From Chlorella sorokiniana (taxonomy: Eukaryota > Chlorophyta > Trebouxiophyceae > Chlorellales > Chlorellaceae): a DNA stretch of 64,000 nucleotides. Below are positions 59,503 to 64,000 of this stretch, in pieces. A program made the translations under genes and the position numbers. Each line of letters starts with the position of its first letter. Position 1 is the stretch's first letter. The notes under the pieces were generated by a model. The model saw only the letters and a program-made list of their open reading frames with translations. It was not told the DNA's origin and ran no database searches. The stretch is from assembly GCA_025917655.1 (NCBI GenBank), contig CP084611.1, forward strand, positions 2,790,001 to 2,854,000. The letters are read 5' to 3'.

Positions 59503-62500
59503 TCACCGCTGCTTACGGGCCTGCTGGCGCTTGCTGGGTGCTGGCCGGCCCTCTTTGCGCATCCTGCCGCCTGCTGGAGGCGCTGCTGCCGAAGCGGCCT
59601 TGCGCTTTCTGCTGCCTGCCGCTGGCGCTGCTGCAGCAGGCGGCTGCACTGACGGTGCAGGCTCCTCGTCATCCTCTGCCTCCTCCTCGCTGTCCGCATT
59701 GCCGCCTGCCTGCACCGCCGCCATCACCGCCTCCCAGCTCAGATCCTGCTCGTCATAGCCGGCATCATCATCAGAGCCGCTCGCCTGCTCGCCGGGGACG
59801 AGGGCTGCTCTGCGTCGCTGCCGCTGCCGCCGTCACCCTCCTCCCCCTCGCTGCCGCTGCCGCTGTCACCCTCCTCCCCTTCGCTGCGGCTGCTGCTGGG
59901 CGCGGCATCGCTCTCCTCCAAGCCCTCCTCCGCCTCGTCCTCGCTGCCGCTGGTGCTCACAACGTCTTCTTCGTCCTGGCTGTCGCCGCCGCCCTGCAGC
60001 CCCTCGTCTGCAGGCGTGAAGCCCTGCTGCACCGGGATGGCCGCGCGGTGCTGCTTGGCGGTGGCCACTGCCGCCTCGGCTGCCATGGCGCGCGCCGCTG
60101 CCGCCGCCTTCTCAGGGTCCCCGTCCAGCGCGGCCTTGGCATCCTCCTCGCTCACCGCCTCGGCAGGCAGGGGCGGCGCGGCACCGCCGCCAGCGCTGCT
60201 GCCGGAGCCATCGGCCCCACCTTCAGGCGGAGCCTCGTCGGAGTGGTCTGGCGGCAGGGTGAAGAAGGGGATCTTGCCGCGCTGCCAGTCGTACAGCACC
60301 ATGCGGGCTGCGGTGTTGAGGTCGGGCTCGCCGCCCTTGCCGAGCTTGCCTGCCAGGAGTGGGGCCGGGAGGGTGGGTGAGTGGGGGACCTTGAGCTCCT
60401 GCTCAACCCTGGGCCAAGTTCCTGGCCTGCTCGCAGCACATGCCCGATGAAGGGAACACCCGTTGCCGGTGCCCCCGCCCTCACCTGTCTGGCGCGCCAC
60501 CTGCGTGAGGAAGTCCTCTGCGTCTGTCCAGGACGTCATGCGGTACGCGCGGCGCAGGTACTCGGGCTTCACGCGGCGCAGCACCTCCTCCACATGCTCG
60601 GTGGCGTCCTCCTGCGCACGAGCACACCAGCGGAGGGGGGCTGAGAGCTGTGCATCATGCAGCGCCCGGGGTGCGGCTGCGCAGCGGGGTGCGGGCGGTG
60701 CGGGCGGTGCGGGCGGTGCGGGCTGCCGCGCCTCACCAGGTTCTCCACCCGCACCACGCCCTTGAGCACAATGTCGGTCTGGCTGTCCTCGGTCTTGTTG
60801 TACACCACGCCGGGGCAGTCGATGAGGAAGATGCGCTTCATAAGGGTGATGTACTGCCACACCTTGGTCTCCCGGGCACGGGGGCCACCTTGCACACCTG
60901 CGCGCGGGGGCCGGCACACGCTCCACGCGGTGACGGGCGGCTGGCAGCAGGCATGGGGGTGGGGGCGGCCGCGCAGCCTCGACGCCACCTCCCCAGCAGA
61001 TGCAAGGGCAGCTGCCGGGTGTGCCCCGAGCGGCGGGCGCCCACCTTTTTTGAGCGCAGGGTGTTGATGACGGAGGACTTGCCGACGTTGGGGTAGCCCA
61101 CCAGGCCCACCGAGATGTACTGCTTGTCGGAGCGCAGGCGGGCCAGCTGGCGCAGCAGGCTGAGCAGGGAGCCCTTGCCAAAGGGGTTGGTGATGGAGGC
61201 GTGGAAGGCGAGGGTGGGGTACTCCCGCGACAGGCTGTGCAGCCAGCGCTTGGTCACCCACGCGGGCACCAGGTCGCACTTGTTGAGCAGCAGCAGCAGG
61301 TGCTTGTGGCGCGCGTTGCGTTTCAGGTGCTGCTCCAGGTGGCGGCAGCGCGTGCCGGCGGGGTCGCGCGCATCCAGCACCTGCAGGAGGCGCAGCAGTC
61401 GCAGCGGGACGACGCGTGAGGCGGGCTTGCTCGCAGGCAAGCCACGTGGGCAGCAGCGACGCGCGCATGCCTGCCTGCGCGTTGTACAGCGTGACCATCG
61501 GGGCAGAGCTGCCTTCTGTTGTGCCATGCAGGCCCCCCTGGCCGCCCACCTGTATCACCACGTCGCTGGAGTCCACCACCTTGTACAACTCGCCCCAGAT
61601 GCGCCGCGACTGGCCCTTCTCAAACACAGCGTCGCGCACCACCCCCGCGCCTCCTCCTCCGCCACGCCTGCCGCTGCCGACTTCTCCGAGAACTGTTCCT
61701 CCGTGGTGGCGGCCTAAAGGGAGGGCAGGCAGCGGGGCAGCAAGGTTCAGGGGCATTGGGAGAGGCAGGTTGCAGACCGCGCCACCGCCTGCAAGCTGTC
61801 GGTCGGCAGCGGTCAGCCCTCTGCACCGCCTGGCCCCTGCCCCACCTGCTGCAGCAGCTCCGCATAGCTGTCCACCCCCAGCTTGGGGCGCTTGCGCGTG
61901 GCCTGCCGGCCAAACGTGGCCGCAAACGGCTGCGTCTGCACCAGGTTGACGCGCAGAGCCTTGCCTGCGGAATGCAGGCGGCGCCGGCACGTCAGCCCTT
62001 GCCAAAACACGTAAGCCTGCCCCCTGTGGAGCGGCCGCCGCCCTGCTGCTGCTTGCCCGCTCCCTGATGCATGTGGGGCCGCGAGTTGAGTGCGGCGCGA
62101 GGCCCCACCCGCGTGCTTCTTCTCAGGGTCCTCCAGCAGGCTCAGAGGCAGCTTCTTCTCGCGGATGATGACGGCGTAGGGGTCGGCCACCTTGGCGCCC
62201 ATCTCCTCGCGGAACGCCTCCAGCTGCTTCTGCCCAATCACGCGCGTGTTGCCAAACCAGCGGCGGTCGGGCTGGATGCGCGTGTTGGGCAGCTCCTTGG
62301 ACTGGAAGTCCTGGGAGATGATGCGCCCGTTCTTGTCCCGCTTCGCCTTGCTGTTGTACATCGCCAGGCGGCGCACCTGCAGGCGGGGGCATGCCAGGCC
62401 CAGGCGGATGAAGCCGTGAAAGGTGGTTGCCGCGGCAGCAGGTGCAGGGAGGCAGGGGAGCCTGCAGCGTGGAGAGCCACGCGATGCGGCGCACCGTCGA

Positions 62501-62608
62501 GGCATCGCGCATGCCATTCTTGCTCTGCTTGTTGGCGCGATTGGCGTCGTTGGAGTGCTTGGGCTTGCGTGTGTCCTTGGGGGCCTTGTCGCGCTTGGCT
62601 TTGGTCAT
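59503..62608 (-). CDS. NUG2: Nucleolar/nuclear GTPase NUG2 (NOG2/GNL2)
   Basis: Circularly permuted YlqF/YawG GTPase of pre-60S maturation and export. The start [20 protein letters not shown] (ATG 62606-62608) is basic and NGP1NT-like. The NGP1NT domain has [40 protein letters not shown] and [16 protein letters not shown]. The permuted G motifs come in the order G4 [20 protein letters not shown]1 [20 protein letters not shown], and G3 [12 protein letters not shown] after [13 protein letters not shown]. Then [20 protein letters not shown] and [16 protein letters not shown], an acidic Ser/Glu/Asp-rich tail and a basic C-terminus. One G is missing in the run 59794-59797, where the frame must shift to reach [16 protein letters not shown]. 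Stop at 59503. Confidence 0.94.
60689..60722. repeat. 9-bp tandem repeat in NUG2 intron
   Basis: The unit tgcgggcgg is repeated about three and a half times in the intron between the exons ending VVRVENL and starting [10 protein letters not shown]. Confidence 0.8.
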
Positions 62609-63142
62609 GGTGGCGCAAAGCTTCCCCGCTTGTCAAGCCTGCGCAGATGCCAGCGGCACCGGTGGCGGCAGCAGTGAGCGCCGGCTTGCAGGAAGAACAG
62701 CTTGCATTTGCAACATTCGTTTTGAGTCGTTGTATGCGCCTTGACGAGGCTCAGCGGCCCTGAGGCAGCGGTGGCCAGCGGCATGGGGATGCAGCGTGCC
62801 GGCAGACCTGCTTAGCAACGTGGCGCCTCCCAGGGCAGACACAAGAGCGCTGTTGTTGCAAAGGATAGACTGAAGATTGGACAAAGACAGCACTAAATCA
62901 GGGGCAATGTGACAAACTCCAGCAACAGCCTTGTACACAGTATTCAAACTGGAGTAGTAGTAAGTGGTGCATTGGAGTTTGCAACCATGCTACGGGACCC
63001 TCCCCGAAAATGGCGGCGCGCCTCCAGCCTGGAGCCAGCAGGGAGGACCCCGCCGGTGAACAGGGTACTTCCTGTGTCGCCCTGACGATTTGTAATCACG
63101 TTGTATCATCACATCGATCAATTGAACTGTAGCCTGGGGGCG
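62609..63142. other. Divergent promoter region NUG2 / transportin-like
   Basis: Start-to-start spacer with an AT-rich centre (about 62850-63000). No gene seen. Confidence 0.6.
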
Positions 63143-64000
63143 ATGGCTTCGCCAGAGCAAGTATCGGCAGCGGTCCACGCTCTTTACGGGGCGCACGACC
63201 CATCCCAGCAGCAACAGGCCAATCAGTGGTTGCTATCCTTTCAAAAGTCAGAGCAAGCCTGGCGGGTCCCCTTTGTGCTGCTCGTTCCCGAGCAGCCGGA
63301 CGAGGTTCAGTTCTTTGCTGCCACCTTGTTGATTCAGAAAGTCAGAACAGAGTGGGTCAAGCTCGATCAGGCCAGCAAGCAGGACTTGAGCCAGGCCATC
63401 AGGTGAATGGCGGCGGCGGCAGCGGCCTTTGTCTGGCAGCGGGGCTGCCCGCTGAGTGCCCTCCGTGTTCCCCAGCAACGCTGCCAGCACAAGATGTGCA
63501 GCGCAGCCTGCTGGCGGCCTCGTTGTTACCGTGCCTGACGTGGGGTGCCCCGGGTGCAGGGCCAAGTTCCAGGAAGCGCTGGGATGGCCCCGTGTCGGCG
63601 ACCTGGTGCTGCGCCAGCTGTGCGCGCTGCTGGCGGCGGTGGCGGGGGCCTCTGGGGGCGAGGGCGCCAACGATCTGGCCACCCAGGCGCTGGGGCTGCT
63701 GCGCGAGGGCGCGCCGCTGGCGCTGCACCTGCTGAGCGCGCTGGCGGAGGAGGGGCGCGGGCTGGACCGCACCCGCCGCCTGGCCCTGGCCAACGTGCTG
63801 GTGCCGCGGGCCAGGGAGACGCTGGGCGCGCTGGGCTCCCTGCTGCAGGCCGCCGCGCACCAGGCGCAGGCGGGGCACCCAGGTGGGTGCCGCTGCCAGC
63901 GGGCACATGTGCGGCGGCCCCTGCAGCGCCGCCCGGCGCCAGCTGTCCCACCAGGCTCGCCTCCCCTCCCCCGGCCCCCCACACATGCAGCGGGCGAGGC
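63143..64000 (+). CDS. Importin-beta family, transportin-3/MOS14-like, 5' part
   Basis: Nuclear import receptor; the transportin-3 group carries SR-rich splicing factors. ATG 63143 begins SPEQVSAAVHALYGAHDPSQ, QQQANQWLLSFQKSEQAWRV and DEVQFFAATLLIQKVRTEWV, the N-terminal HEAT/importin-N pattern of TNPO3/IPO13. The second exon (about 63560 on) has FQEALGWPRVGDLVLRQLCA, then LHLLSALAEEGRG and RRLALANVLVPRARETLGAL. A donor site follows near 63882, and the rest of the gene (over 800 residues expected) lies beyond the window. Assignment to TNPO3 rather than IPO13 rests on the first exon alone. Confidence 0.83.

Overview
The window is nuclear DNA of a GC-rich green alga, most likely a trebouxiophyte of the Chlorella type. 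The evidence is: many short introns (about 100-250 bp) with GT..AG and some GC..AG borders; strongly G/C-ending codons; plant-type versions of QCR8, beta-COP and Josephin-like; and nuclear genes for plastid proteins (uS10c, a lumenal cyclophilin, a DUF2358 protein). I recognise 26 protein genes and no bacterial, viral or transposon genes. No tRNA, rRNA or CRISPR array could be supported. Genes are tightly packed, often as divergent pairs with 190-500 bp between start codons or convergent pairs with 130-400 bp between stops.

Layout: 1-5045 (-) splicing factor SYF1, cut by the left edge; 5336-6516 (-) Josephin deubiquitinase; 6727-9904 (+) two tandem secreted six-cysteine proteins with GPI-like tails; 10191-11346 (+) helical-repeat organelle-type protein; 11794-13476 (-) PfkB kinase; 13875-16475 (-) GH5 mannanase; 16686-18924 (-) CCZ1; 19524-21135 (+) SAE1; 21631-22057 (+) QCR8; 22334-25803 (-) CDC27/APC3; 26458-27820 (-) DCN1-like; 27962-28364 (-) COX17; 28783-33452 (+) U2SURP/SR140; 33597-35132 (-) SDR; 35620-37060 (+) DUF2358; 37461-38213 (-) DnaJ-type zinc finger; 38501-42453 (-) ribulokinase-epimerase fusion; 42642-43762 (+) cyclophilin; 43892-45826 (-) ERA GTPase; 46067-48515 (+) U2AF65; 49955-51353 (+) barwin-domain protein; 52215-56937 (-) beta-COP; 58333-59014 (+) plastid uS10; 59503-62608 (-) NUG2 GTPase; 63143-64000 (+) transportin-3-like, cut by the right edge.

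Most genes are unrelated housekeeping functions (splicing, ubiquitin/SUMO/NEDD8, vesicle coats, ribosome assembly, respiratory assembly). The most notable object is the gene at 38501-42453. It encodes an FGGY-family D-ribulokinase joined in frame, without a stop or an internal Met, to a complete ribulose-5-phosphate 3-epimerase. The two domains would carry out consecutive steps: D-ribulose to D-ribulose-5-phosphate to D-xylulose-5-phosphate. The second is the tandem pair of small secreted six-cysteine proteins, which match no family I know.

Quality caution: at least ten conserved genes carry an apparent one-base deletion, mostly inside a C/G (once A/T) run. These look like assembly errors, so gene models here must be read across frame breaks and these genes should not be called pseudogenes.
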